Shown: in pieces, positions 45,593 through 55,572 of the stretch | Numbering within the stretch: the stretch's first letter is position 1 | How the letters are laid out: each line of letters starts with the position of its first letter | Origin: Monomorium pharaonis | Taxonomy: Eukaryota; Arthropoda; Insecta; Hymenoptera; Formicidae | Assembly (NCBI RefSeq): GCF_013373865.1 | Contig: NC_050474.1 | Span: 13,455,045-13,519,044 of the forward strand | Direction of reading: 5' to 3' | Length of the DNA: 64,000 nt | Translations under genes and position numbers: made by a program | The notes under the pieces: generated by a model | Told to the model about the DNA's origin: nothing | The model's input: the letters and a program-made list of their open reading frames with translations, nothing else | Databases searched by the model: none

Positions 45593-48018
45593 CCCAGATA
45601 GCACAACGAATTCGAAAATAATTCTTTTTGGACACCTAAATTTTGAAATAAAGTCTTTTTCCCATTTCTGCACCAAAAGGATTCTTAAGAGTTCAAAAAA
45701 AGTTCTTTTGTATGTCATCAATTCTGAGCCCCTTTTGCATATAAAGTTTATTTTATGTTCTATAAGAATTCGCATTGAATTTAAAATTATTTTTTAATAG
45801 TATTCTAATGGAACTTTATTGAGATACTTTTTTGAATTTATTATGATTTCTTTTATAGTACAAAAAGAAATTGCTTTTTGGTATGAAAAAGGATAATTTG
45901 GTATAATAAAGAATTTTTTGAAATATAAGAAATGTTAATTTAAAAATATACTGCTACAAAAATAGAGAATTGGGTATATTATTATTATAAGTGAGAAACT
46001 CTCTTATTATTACTATACATGTATAAATTATGTATACAATTTTCGCATACTTTATTGTAATATATTATTCAATTAACATTTCTTGATTTTATATAAAAAT
46101 AATGTACTTTTTTACAATCTTTTTTACAAATTTTTTATTAAACGTTATTATATGTGTTGCGTCCGGCAGACTCCACGATTTCCCTTCTTCGGAGAAACAA
46201 ATAAGATTACAAGATAAATTCTGTTTCAACGGTCTTCGATAATTTTTTATGTGTCTAGGATTAGTCCATTAGAAACGTGATGACAAATATGGATGGACGG
46301 AACGACCAAGTTGATAATTTCAACTCCTTTTGAATATCAAGTTAACAAACAATAAATTTTGAAGGTAGAAATACAAAAAACAAACTCGGGTTCGAAGAAA
46401 AGTTTCATGTTTCTTCATAAAAAATAAGTAATAAAGAATCCAAACATTAGCAAAAAATAAATAACCGTTTCCTCCATCTGCAAACAATACCGTCACACGT
46501 CTAGCACGATAAAGAATTATTTATCTTTTAAAACCAAAGGGAAGATAATCTACGCGATAGGTCGGATTCTTTTGATTAAAAGGGAAATTAAAGGAATGTG
46601 GGAGGAAACAGAGAAACTTTCGACAAATTACTCAACGTATGATTGGTCAAAAGGGAAAAACTATTTCTCCAATAAGAAAACGTAGAATTCACCCACCACA
46701 CAATCCTGAAGAAGAGTTCTACCAATTAGAATATTTGAATCACCTACATCTGGATCTTCCCACTATAAGACTTTTTATATATAATACCAAATCTTGAAGA
46801 GAACGAGTAGTAGTTAGTTAGTTAATAGTCAGTTGTCAGTTGAGTTAGTAGCGAGTTAGTTAGTAATCGGTAACGAGAAAAGTAGTTAAAAGAAATAATC
46901 ATGTCGAATCAGTGCGCGAGCAAACTTTAGTGCCGTTCCATCCGGTCAAGAAATCCCTTTGATTCCGACAAATTTCGAGAATCTGTAATGAGTAGGACCT
47001 ACAATTACAATTTTTTTCTTTGTTTTTGCGTTACTCATCTACTCCCTTCCGTTTCAATTTTTTAAGACATCCTCCTATTATTTATAAATAATTCCCTCAC
47101 CCTCATACAAACTTGAGGCTCCCGTGTGTGAATTTTAAGTTCCCACACATTTACACGAACCTGAGGCTCCTGTGTGCGAATCTCAAGTTCCCACACACTT
47201 ACACGAACCAATATGCGAATCTCGAGTTTTTTCATCGTATTCTCCGATCAGTTCTCCAAAACCCAAAGATGTTCCACCCCCACTCTTTCCCGCGCTACTC
47301 CTTATCCTTTTGCGATTTCAAGCATCTCTGTTTTCCCCACGTAACCATTTAGTAAACCCTTTGACTATTTCTTTGCTCCGCGTTTACCGTTATAACTATA
47401 AAATAAAGAAAAAAAAACAAAAACTTTTGTTTCCTTTTCTCCGCCCACTATATACTTATATAATATTTAAACAACTATATTCGTTTACTATGCGTTTTAA
47501 ATTTGATTATACCGTTATTACAAAATTGTCAAATCACGACTTCAGCGCTTATTTGTTTTTTTTTTGTTTTTTTTATTTCCATTTTTATTTGTTATTAGAA
47601 TAAATATTTTTGTTAATTTTATGTAGGACTTCATTGTTTATTTTAATTAATAACGACCTCCCCTCATTTCGAACAAAGACTGCACCTGGTCCAATCCCGA
47701 GTTAAAGCGATTCAATTCGTTGACTCGAAACTTGGACCGACGGACGTATGACTTGAAACGGGTTATAGCGGGCCTATCGGCACGTTGACCTATATTTTTG
47801 AGTCATAAAAGGTGCGTTCGACCCGAGGCACCTACACTCTCTTAATTTGTGTGCCTACGGGAATTCTACGTTTCGTTACATTCTTCCTTGTCTTACTTGT
47901 TCTCCCTGAAATATCCCTCCTACCGAATAAAAAAGTTAAAATCCCATAAGGCTGGACGTAACATATGTTTATTATAATAAAAAAAATATTTATTTAGTTA
48001 TATATCAAATTTATAACA

Positions 48019-48064
<46 letters not shown>

Positions 48065-48535
48065 TATATATATAATAGCATAAAGTATTTATATACTATT
48101 TAGATAATAATAGTATTTTTGTCAAATAACAAAGAGATATATATTTTTATGTTCTTTTTAATAAAATCAAAAAATGTGTTATAAAAATTTTTTGCTTTGT
48201 CAAAAAAATAAAATAAAAAGACACTTATATTTGTTATACCTTTCTATAGCGTTACGGCTCCTTATAAGAATTTTAATATTGACTAAATTATATAAATTCA
48301 TAATAAATTTCTATATAATATTCTTTTTGAACTAATTTTGAACCAATCATGTGAATTCATAACGAATTTGAATATTGAATTCTTTTTTAACTCATTTTGA
48401 CTAAATTATGTGAATTCATAACAAATTTAAATATGGTACTATTCTTGAACTCATTTCGAACAGATTACGTAAATTCTTAAAGAATAAAAAAGGTGAATTT
48501 TTTTAAACTTAAAAGGATCATCTGTGCTATCTGGG
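45593..48535. mobile_element. CCCAGATAGCAC-ended element carrying a nested LTR-like insert
   Basis: Ends cccagatagcac (45593-45604) and gtgctatctggg (48524-48535) are perfect 12-bp inverted repeats. Without the insert at 46155-47963 it would be about 1.1 kb. The right part has roughly 60-bp repeats with gtgaattcataac. It also has a (TA)n tract at 48025-48062. No gene. Confidence 0.7.
46155..47963 (+). mobile_element. 1.8-kb LTR-like insertion with TATG target duplication
   Basis: It begins TGTTGCGTCC and ends GGACGTAACA, with TATG directly on both sides (46151-46154, 47964-47967). A tttttatatataatacc near 46770 could be a promoter and gaataaaaaag near 47925 a polyadenylation signal. A tandem phrase with cacacatttacacgaacc lies at about 47100-47220. 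No retroviral coding is seen, so a long solo LTR is the simplest reading. Confidence 0.6.
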
Positions 48536-48714
48536 ATTATATATGTATAAGATTATACTCGGACGCATGAGAGGAAGAGAGAAAGAGAGTAACACATATT
48601 CGAACGTACCCACACACTTAAGAGATTGAGATTCCTTATAAACTAAGTTATTTACTAAACACGCACGCACGCACGCACACACATAAATGTAAGAGAAAAG
48701 AAAACAGAGCTGGC

Positions 48715-49027
48715 AAATTATTTGGATTAGCGGCGCCAAGTTTTTGTAGTAAAATATTTATTAACTATAAATGTCAGCCAAAGAATAATAATAAAACAGT
48801 AGATGTTCTATAAACATCCATTTTTATAGTTGGCGCATTATCTTCATATCATTACTTTTATAGAAAAAAAGACTTCATACTCTTATTTTGTCAAATCAAA
48901 ATTGTTTTGTACAAGAACACATTTTTAAGAACGTTTTGTTTTGTATAAAAGTATATTTTTGAGGGGGTTTTTTGCACGCGTATACTTGGCGCTTTTTTAT
49001 CTTTTTTAAAAAAGGTAATTTTTGTGG
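48715..49027 (-). mobile_element. MITE with GCGCCAAGT ends, copy B (inverted)
   Basis: This is the reverse-complement copy of 45125-45405, at high identity. Together they flank 3.3 kb, but each unit has its own ends, so two independent insertions are as likely as one large element. Confidence 0.75.
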
Positions 49028-50582
49028 ATCTTCTATACATAGGATCTCTTTTTATCCTTACATGCTCTGGCCATCTGCAGCCTCACAACTAACACTTTCC
49101 TTCCCTTCTCGACCCTCTATCACCACTCTTCCTATACATCGTCCCATTACATATCATTACATCTACATCCATATATTCATATATCCCCTTTATCAATCTC
49201 TTCGCGACCTGCCATGTGCAACCTTGCAATTAACATCTCTCTCTCCTCTCCACTCATATCTTTCTTTTCCTCGAACCATCTCCTGAGTCTCTCCTCCCGT
49301 TCTAGCCTCTCCCTATCCGTCTTCTTCGCTCCCAGCCGCTTTTCCTCCATCTTTTTACCCATCATACCGGGCTCTCACATCCTTTTCCTTTCTCCAATCC
49401 CTGCCACACGACCCGGTCATATGCGACCTCCTCCATCACCTCTTTCACTATTTACTACCATAAAATAACCAGGGCACTCCTCCTGCCCAATCATCACCGT
49501 CCGATATCTTCCTGAATCCTTAAAATATTTATTTATAATATTTGTAATTTATTTGTATTAGAACTTATTTGCCAGTTCAATATTATCTTCTTTATTTCTT
49601 GCCAATATGTTTCCTGACAATTGTTTTTTGCAGGCGCACAGCAGCCTCGTATCGGCGCACAGCAGCCAATAATTTAATACGAAAGACTAATATTTATAGT
49701 GTTGTGGCCCTTTGGTGGATAGAGGGCCACCAGTATTTGGTATCGTCCGTCGATACTCTTCGGTCAGGTTTCTTGAGAGATTGTAGCCGATTGTCATATA
49801 ACAATGTGTATATATTTTCTATCTTGATTACACTGAGTTACACTGACTTAATTCGTTAATACCCGTGACAAATATAAAAGGATGAGCGACATACGTTTGT
49901 CGCTGTATAATGTGTAGCAAAGCCCACTCGTTGTCTGTACCTCCGTGTTTATATACACCGATTTTTAGTGTATAACCGGGGAGGGTACTTCCCGGTCACT
50001 GGCCTTTGGTCAATGTTCTTGCTTAGCCAGCAATTGCTAGCTATGCAGATTCCACCCGAAAATCAGGAAATTGTGGATGTTGTTTATTAAGCAACCGGGT
50101 GCATTGCTCAATGCGACGCCCAGTATGTAGGCTGGGCGATGTCCGCGCGCGAGTTGTCATTTGACACCTTATATCGCTTGCGACATTTCTTGTGTGAGTG
50201 CATCACACTCACAACAAGCTTAATCTTATATTTAAGAATCTTCTTAAGTTTATCGTTACTTTTGTAGTATTATTACTTTTGTAGAATGTGTGTAGAGCCA
50301 AGTTTTATTAAAATAAGAATTTTCGGGTTTGCGAGATCCCTTTGTAAGTTATACAGTTATAAATTATTATCATTTTTCCTAATAACAAGATTAAAATTAG
50401 TAACAATTTTTGTTCTCAAAACATATTTTTTGCATAAAAATACACAAATGTACATACAAAATTACAAGAAAGTAGAAGAGAATGTTTCACAAATATGTGA
50501 TACAAATATATCACAGCAAAATATATCACAGAAATGTCTTAAAGATATTTTACATAGCAAAATGTATTAGAAACCTTTCTTT
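49028..50582. other. Unassigned region
   Basis: 49080-49500 is pyrimidine-rich on plus. Its minus strand has a charged open stretch (49365-49177), which could be the degraded tail of a LINE ORF; I cannot assign it. 49680-50220 holds hairpins such as tggccct/agggcca and cgcccag/ctgggcg. No convincing gene. Confidence 0.35.
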
Positions 50583-50931
50583 AAAAAAAGGTAAAAAATG
50601 GGCGCCAAGTGTACGTGCGTGCGTGCGTGCATGTATGCTTTTAAGAAAAATGCTATTATTTAACGCAATAACATTATACAAAATAATTTTAATTTAGCAT
50701 TACAAATGTATGAAATTTTAATAAAATTATGTTTTCCCCAAAAAGAACCAAAAATATTTTTTCTCTACAAAAGTAATAATATGAAGAAAAAGCGCCAACT
50801 ATATATGAAATTGGATGTTCATACAAACTAGAACGTCTACATTAACAAATATTTATCTGTACAAATATTACAAATAAATATTTTACTACAAAAACTTGGC
50901 GTCGCTAAACCGAATAATTTATTAGCTCCCC
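50583..50931 (+). mobile_element. MITE with GGCGCCAAGT ends, copy C
   Basis: It has the same orientation as copy A but is more diverged, with an added (GTGC)n-like patch near 50615. Confidence 0.65.
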
Positions 50932-50957
50932 TTCTTTTTCTTTTGTGTGCCCATATG

Positions 50958-51038
50958 AAAATCTCTCTCTCTCTCTCTCTCTCCCCCTCTCCCCCTCCTA
51001 CCCCCCTCCCTCCCTCCCTCTCTCTCTCTCTCTCTCGC
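50958..51038. repeat. (TC)n microsatellite at LINE 5' end
   Basis: Long CT/CCT tract. A TC tract also follows the LINE's 3' tail (55573-55598), so the element seems to sit inside a microsatellite. Confidence 0.85.
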
Positions 51039-51331
51039 GTCTCTACCGTGATGGACGTGTCAAAGATCGCTCCGCAAATGCAGTTAATTTAAAGTGATTA
51101 AAAAGTAAAAGAAAATTATAAAAAGGCTGTAAGAATACGCGTAAGGACCAAATAGGACCAAAGTTTTCTAGCGAGAGTGCGTGGATCTATGCGGCAAATC
51201 AGTATATTTTCCATGCGGGTCATACATATCGCGACAGGTAGACATTTATAGTGACGTGTATATTAATTAAAGTTACGTACGTGAGTGGGCGCCCGTATCG
51301 ATAGGATCGGCATCAGCCGATACCTACTAAT

Positions 51332-52642
51332 ATGGTCGATGAATATGCGGAATATAGATGTGCCGCATGTAAGAAGGAAATAAAAAGTCAGGTCGTGACA
51401 TGTAAGTCATGTGTCAAACTTTTCTTCCATCCTGGATGTGCAAGTAAACATAAGGTGTATGACAGAAATCGAGTATATGTGTCTTGTCCTGGCCCATATG
51501 AGAAGTTCACAGTAGACAGTGAAAAAGATATAGATGTGAAAAAAACACCAATACAGACAGGAAGCGCAAGAGAAAGACTAAGTTCTACGGGATCGACGGG
51601 AAGTGACGGTAGCAGAGCGATAGGAGTCAACGTGGGCATGGATACGAAAATTGATTGGCTAGTAAGAACTATGAGAGAGATGAAAGATGAAATGGCATGC
51701 AAACGAGAAATAAAAATGCTGATTAAGGAAACAGTGCAAGAGGAAATAAAAACTATTAAACAAGAAATGGAAGACTTACGAAAAATAATACGAGGAGGAA
51801 TGCAGGCATCAGCGGAAAATGTGCGCGGCAGTTACAGTGAGGCAATAAAGAAAAAGAAGGAAAACATCATAATCATCAAACCGAAGACTCAGCAAGAAAG
51901 TGAGACCACTAAAAAAATAATAAAAGAAAAAGTTGATATTAAGAATATGCCAATGGGGATAACAAAGGTACGAAAAGGAAGAGAAGGAATAGTAATTCTA
52001 GGATGTGAGACCGGAGAAGAAATAGATAAATTAAAAGATGTAGTACAGTCTAAATTAGGTGACAATTATAATGTTACAGAATCACTACAAAAGAAGCCGA
52101 AAATAAAAATTGTTAATATTAGTGAGGAAGAAATAGAGTTGGATGACGATGAGCTAATAGATACAATAAAGAAACAGAATAGTATTGGTGAATCTCGTAT
52201 AAACATAGTCAAGAAAATCCCGAAAAGAAAAAATATGGATGATAGTCAATCTAGAAGGAAAGGAAAAGAAGGTAGATCTTTAATAATTGAAGTAGATGAA
52301 GTAACACATGAATTGATGTTAAAAAAAGAAAAGTTGAACATAGGCTGGAGAAAATGTCCTGTGTTCAATTACTTTAGCATAAAGAGATGTTTCAAGTGCT
52401 GGGGATTCTACCACATTGCAAAAAACTGTACAAGAGATGAAACGTGTCATAAATGTACAGGAAAGCATAAAGCAAGTGAATGTAGAGAGAAGCAGAACAA
52501 ATGTGTAAATTGTATGTTTAAAATAAAAACATATAATTTAAAAATAAAAGACGATCATGATGCACTGGATCCGGAATGCCCGACATACAAGAGGGCTATC
52601 GAAGAGGAAAAGAGGAGAGGTGGATGGGAAGCCAAAAAATAG
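51332..52642 (+). CDS. LINE ORF1 (gag-like, PHD-like finger and three zinc knuckles)
   Basis: 436 residues. It is the RNA-binding partner that forms ribonucleoprotein particles with the element RNA. Residues about 9-45 have a PHD-like Cys/His pattern (CAAC, CKSC, HPGC). Residues about 115-175 are a charged helix likely to be a coiled coil. The C-terminal part has three knuckles, CX2CX4HX4C, CX2CX3HX4C and a final CX2C...HX6C, the order known in the jockey/I/R1 groups. It ends with TAG at 52640-52642, directly followed by CAATTA. Confidence 0.93.
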   Translation: MVDEYAEYRCAACKKEIKSQVVTCKSCVKLFFHPGCASKHKVYDRNRVYVSCPGPYEKFTVDSEKDIDVKKTPIQTGSARERLSSTGSTGSDGSRAIGVNVGMDTKIDWLVRTMREMKDEMACKREIKMLIKETVQEEIKTIKQEMEDLRKIIRGGMQASAENVRGSYSEAIKKKKENIIIIKPKTQQESETTKKIIKEKVDIKNMPMGITKVRKGREGIVILGCETGEEIDKLKDVVQSKLGDNYNVTESLQKKPKIKIVNISEEEIELDDDELIDTIKKQNSIGESRINIVKKIPKRKNMDDSQSRRKGKEGRSLIIEVDEVTHELMLKKEKLNIGWRKCPVFNYFSIKRCFKCWGFYHIAKNCTRDETCHKCTGKHKASECREKQNKCVNCMFKIKTYNLKIKDDHDALDPECPTYKRAIEEEKRRGGWEAKK

Positions 52643-52648
52643 CAATTA
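52640..52648 (+). promoter_or_regulatory. Candidate leaky stop codon TAG-CAATTA
   Basis: The ORF1 stop is followed by CAA TTA, matching the UAG-CARYYA context known to allow readthrough in tobamoviruses. ORF2 continues in the same frame without another stop. The endonuclease motif TNAQS is encoded at 52676-52690, before the first ATG of ORF2 (52694), so translation should enter from upstream. Confidence 0.7.
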
Positions 52649-55501
52649 CAGAAAGAAGAGGATCAGATAATATATACAAACGCGCAAAGTTTAATGGCAC
52701 ATAAGGACGAGATACAGCATCAGATTATGAAGAAATTAAATCCAGCAATTATTGCATTGTCGGAGTCGAGACTGATTGCGGAAATTGAAGACAGTGAAAT
52801 AAGTGTACCGGGATACAGTGTGGTTAGATGCGACGCGGAAAATAGAAATACAGGGGGGGTTGCTCTGTATGTAAGAGACGATATCAAGTATGAGATAGTA
52901 GTATTGAAAAAATTAGAAAGGATTGTGTGGTGCGTTGCAATAGAAGTAAAAGAGAAATTGTTTAAAGGAGTGTTAATGGTAATATATCATTCACCGAGTG
53001 CGTCACATGGAGAGTTTATAGGATTCTTAGAGGAGATAGTAGAAGAATTAACGATAAAAGAAGAGTGTATAATATTAGGTGACTTTAATATAGATTGTAT
53101 GACAGACTCTTATTATACAAATAAACTACTAACGACTATGCAAAGTCTAGGTATGAAGCAGTATGTGGATAAACCAACGAGAGTTACCGAAAATAGTAAA
53201 ACAATTATAGATCTAGTTTTTGCGAATAAAGATATAAATGTAGAAGTCAAGTACGAACCTAAGATAACGGATCATGCGTGGATAAAAGTTGTGATAAATA
53301 CGAACAAGATTGTAAATAAATATAAAGAATTCAGTGGCAGGGATTATAGTAGATATAATGCGGATGAGTTTATTAAGCTAGTGGAGAGTAATTTAGAAAA
53401 AGGATATGATTTAGATATTAATGAGTTAGATATTAATGTAAAGGCAAAGAATTTAATTAATAGTATTGTAGATGCGCTAGACATCTCAGCACCTAAGAAA
53501 ATTTTTAGAATACCAAAAATATGGGAAGGAAAAAAATGGTATTCAAAGGAAATAGAAGAGCTAGCGACTAGAAGAGATGAGGCGTATAGAAAAGCACTGT
53601 ACGATAGCACGGAACAAAACTGGCAACAATTTAAAATAGAAAGAAATGCAGTAGTTAGTTTAATTAGAACAAAGAAAAAAGAATATTATGAAAACATGAT
53701 TGATCATAATAGTAACAATCTCACAACTATGTGGAAATCATTAAAAGAAATTATTAGAGGAGGACCAATAGGCGCGAAATTTGTAGGAAAAATAGATTTT
53801 GAAATATTAGACAATAATATAGAGTGTGATATAGCTGATAAATTTAACTTATATTATATACAAAGTATTAAAGACATAATAAAATCTATAGATAAGAATT
53901 ATACAACAAGCACAAATAAGAGAACTATTTATTGTATTAAAAAGAAGGGAGAGCTAGAAAAATTTGAATCAATTACGACAGAACAAGTAAGAAAAATCAT
54001 TAGGGAATTACCAAAAAAGAAAGGTACAGAAGAAGGAATAACTAGCGATATATTAAAAACGGTATTTTGTGTCATAGAAGAGGAATATTGTGATATAATA
54101 AATAAGTCAATGAGTGAGGGTTGTTTCTTGAAAGAGTGGAAAACATCCACGATAATTCCAATACCAAAAGTAGAGAAACCTAAGAGGGCAAGTGATTATA
54201 GGCCTATTAATATATTACCAATATATGAAAAAGTATTAGAGATAATAGTTAAAAAGCAAATTGAGGTCTACCTAGAAAGTAATAACATTATAACGGAACA
54301 TCAGTCGGGCTTTAGGAAAAATTATTCGTGTGAAACAGCAATTCAAACAGTTATAGATGAATGGAAATTGATTATTAGTGAGAGACAAATAGTAGGAGTT
54401 ATTTTTGTAGATCTTAAACGGGCTTTCGAGACAATTGATAGAGGAAGATTACTAGAGAAATTATACCAGTATGGTATTACAGGAACAGTTCTAGAATGGT
54501 TTAGGTCGTACTTAAAAGATAGAATGCAACAAGTTCAATTTAATGATAGATGGTCTAAGATACTGATTACGGAATACGGAGTGCCACAGGGTTCGGTATT
54601 GGGCCCATTGTTGTTTATAATATATATGAATGATATTGTTAACGTTTGCTCGGAGGTGTGTAATATAAAAATGTTTGCGGACGATACCTTGATATATGTA
54701 ACAGGTGAGAGTAGTGCGGAGGTAGAGAGAAAATTGAATATTGCATTTAACGTAATGGAGGAATGGATAAATATTAATAAACTGAAGATGAATGCGGAGA
54801 AAACAAAATATATGTTAGTTAGAGGTATAAGGAAAGAATTGAGAGGCAATACTATTGTGAGATGTTTGGATGGAAATGAGATTGAGCGCGTAGAAACAAT
54901 AAAGTATTTGGGCATAATTATTGATGATAGACTTAGATTCAGCGGTCACTGTGATTACATGCTAATGAAAATAGGGAAGAAAATAAGTTTTTTAAATAGA
55001 ATAGGTAACTTTATCTCGGCTTACACTAGATGTACGATATACAAGACAATCATAGCGCCTCACTTTGAGTATTGTGCGACGCTACTAATAGATATGGGAG
55101 ATACACAGTTAAGTAGGCTCCAAATAGCGCAAAATAGAGCTATGAGAGTCATATTGCAATGTGACAGACGTACCAAAGTTAAATGTATGCATCAAGCGCT
55201 GCAATTTATGACCATAAGACAAAGGCTGTATTACAATATGTGCATGTTTATTTTTAAGATTTCAAATAATATGATGCCGGAGCATTTTAGTAATAGACTT
55301 AGAATAGTAGAGGGAGAACGCGATACTAGGCAGACAGGGGATATTGTTATTGAATTTCGAAAAACAAGAAGCGCGCAAAAAAGTTTATTTTATGAGGGTG
55401 TGTTAATGTACAACGCATTACCACCCGAAGTTAAACATTGTAATCGTTTAGAAATGTTTAAACGTATGCTAAAAGAGTTTGTTTTTAATGATGTAGTATA
55501 A
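52643..55501 (+). CDS. LINE ORF2: endonuclease and reverse transcriptase
   Basis: It nicks target DNA and copies the element RNA at the nick. The frame is open from just after the ORF1 stop to 55501; the first ATG is at 52694 (935 codons from there). The endonuclease domain covers about the first 220 residues: TNAQSL, ALSESR, ILGDFN and ITDH motifs are all present. The reverse transcriptase has DYRPI, GFRKNYS, FVDLKRAFETID, YGVPQGSVLGP and the catalytic FADDT near 54675. The C-terminal region follows without a recognisable RNase H. No disruptive mutation was seen. Confidence 0.95.
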   Translation, partial: QLQKEEDQIIYTNAQSLMAHKDEIQHQIMKKLNPAIIALSESRLIAEIEDSEISVPGYSVVRCDAENRNTGGVALYVRDDIKYEIVVLKKLERIVWCVAIEVKEKLFKGVLMVIYHSPSASHGEFIGFLEEIVEELTIKEECIILGDFNIDCMTDSYYTNKLLTTMQSLGMKQYVDKPTRVTENSKTIIDLVFANKDINVEVKYEPKITDHAWIKVVINTNKIVNKYKEFSGRDYSRYNADEFIKLVESNLEKGYDLDINELDINVKAKNLINSIVDALDISAPKKIFRIPKIWEGKKWYSKEIEELATRRDEAYRKALYDSTEQNWQQFKIERNAVVSLIRTKKKEYYENMIDHNSNNLTTMWKSLKEIIRGGPIGAKFVGKIDFEILDNNIECDIADKFNLYYIQSIKDIIKSIDKNYTTSTNKRTIYCIKKKGELEKFESITTEQVRKIIRELPKKKGTEEGITSDILKTVFCVIEEEYCDIINKSMSEGCFLKEWKTSTIIPIPKVEKPKRASDYRPINILPIYEKVLEIIVKKQIEVYLESNNIITEHQSGFRKNYSCETAIQTVIDEWKLIISERQIVGVIFVDLKRAFETIDRGRLLEKLYQYGITGTVLEWFRSYLKDRMQQVQFNDRWSKILITEYGVPQGSVLGPLLFIIYMNDIVNVCSEVCNIKMFADDTLIYVTGESSAEVERKLNIAFNVMEEWININKLKMNAEKTKYMLVRGIRKELRGNTIVRCLDGNEIERVETIKYLGIIIDDRLRFSGHCDYMLMKIGKKISFLNRIGNFISAYTRCTIYKTIIAPHFEYCATLLIDMGDTQLSRLQIAQNRAMRVILQCDRRTKVKCMHQALQFMTIRQRLYYNMCMFIFKISNNMMPEHFSNRLRIVEGERDTRQTGDIVIEFRKTRSAQKSLFYEGVLMYNALPPEVKHCNRLEMFKRMLKEFVFNDVV

Positions 55502-55572
55502 AATTGTATATATATGTATTGAAAATAGCTGAGAAAGCTAATAAAAGATCAATCAATCAATCAATCAATCAA

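Larger units (their letters stand above)
51039..55572 (+). mobile_element. Near-intact jockey/R1-group non-LTR retrotransposon
   Basis: About 4.5 kb: a 5' leader of about 290 bp, ORF1 with zinc knuckles, ORF2 with endonuclease and reverse transcriptase, a short 3' end and an (ATCA)n tail. Both ORFs are open over their full length. ORF1 and ORF2 are in the same frame, separated by one TAG. A second, partial copy is at 876-1653. This is the best candidate for a recently active element in the window. Confidence 0.93.

Noticed and set aside
47172..47603. 143-codon frame in the long LTR-like insert
   Set aside because: Low-complexity Phe/Leu/Pro-rich translation with no conserved feature.
45125..49027. 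One large transposon with 280-bp inverted ends
   Set aside because: A third solo copy at 50583 with its own short ends shows each arm can be an independent MITE, so the composite reading is not needed.
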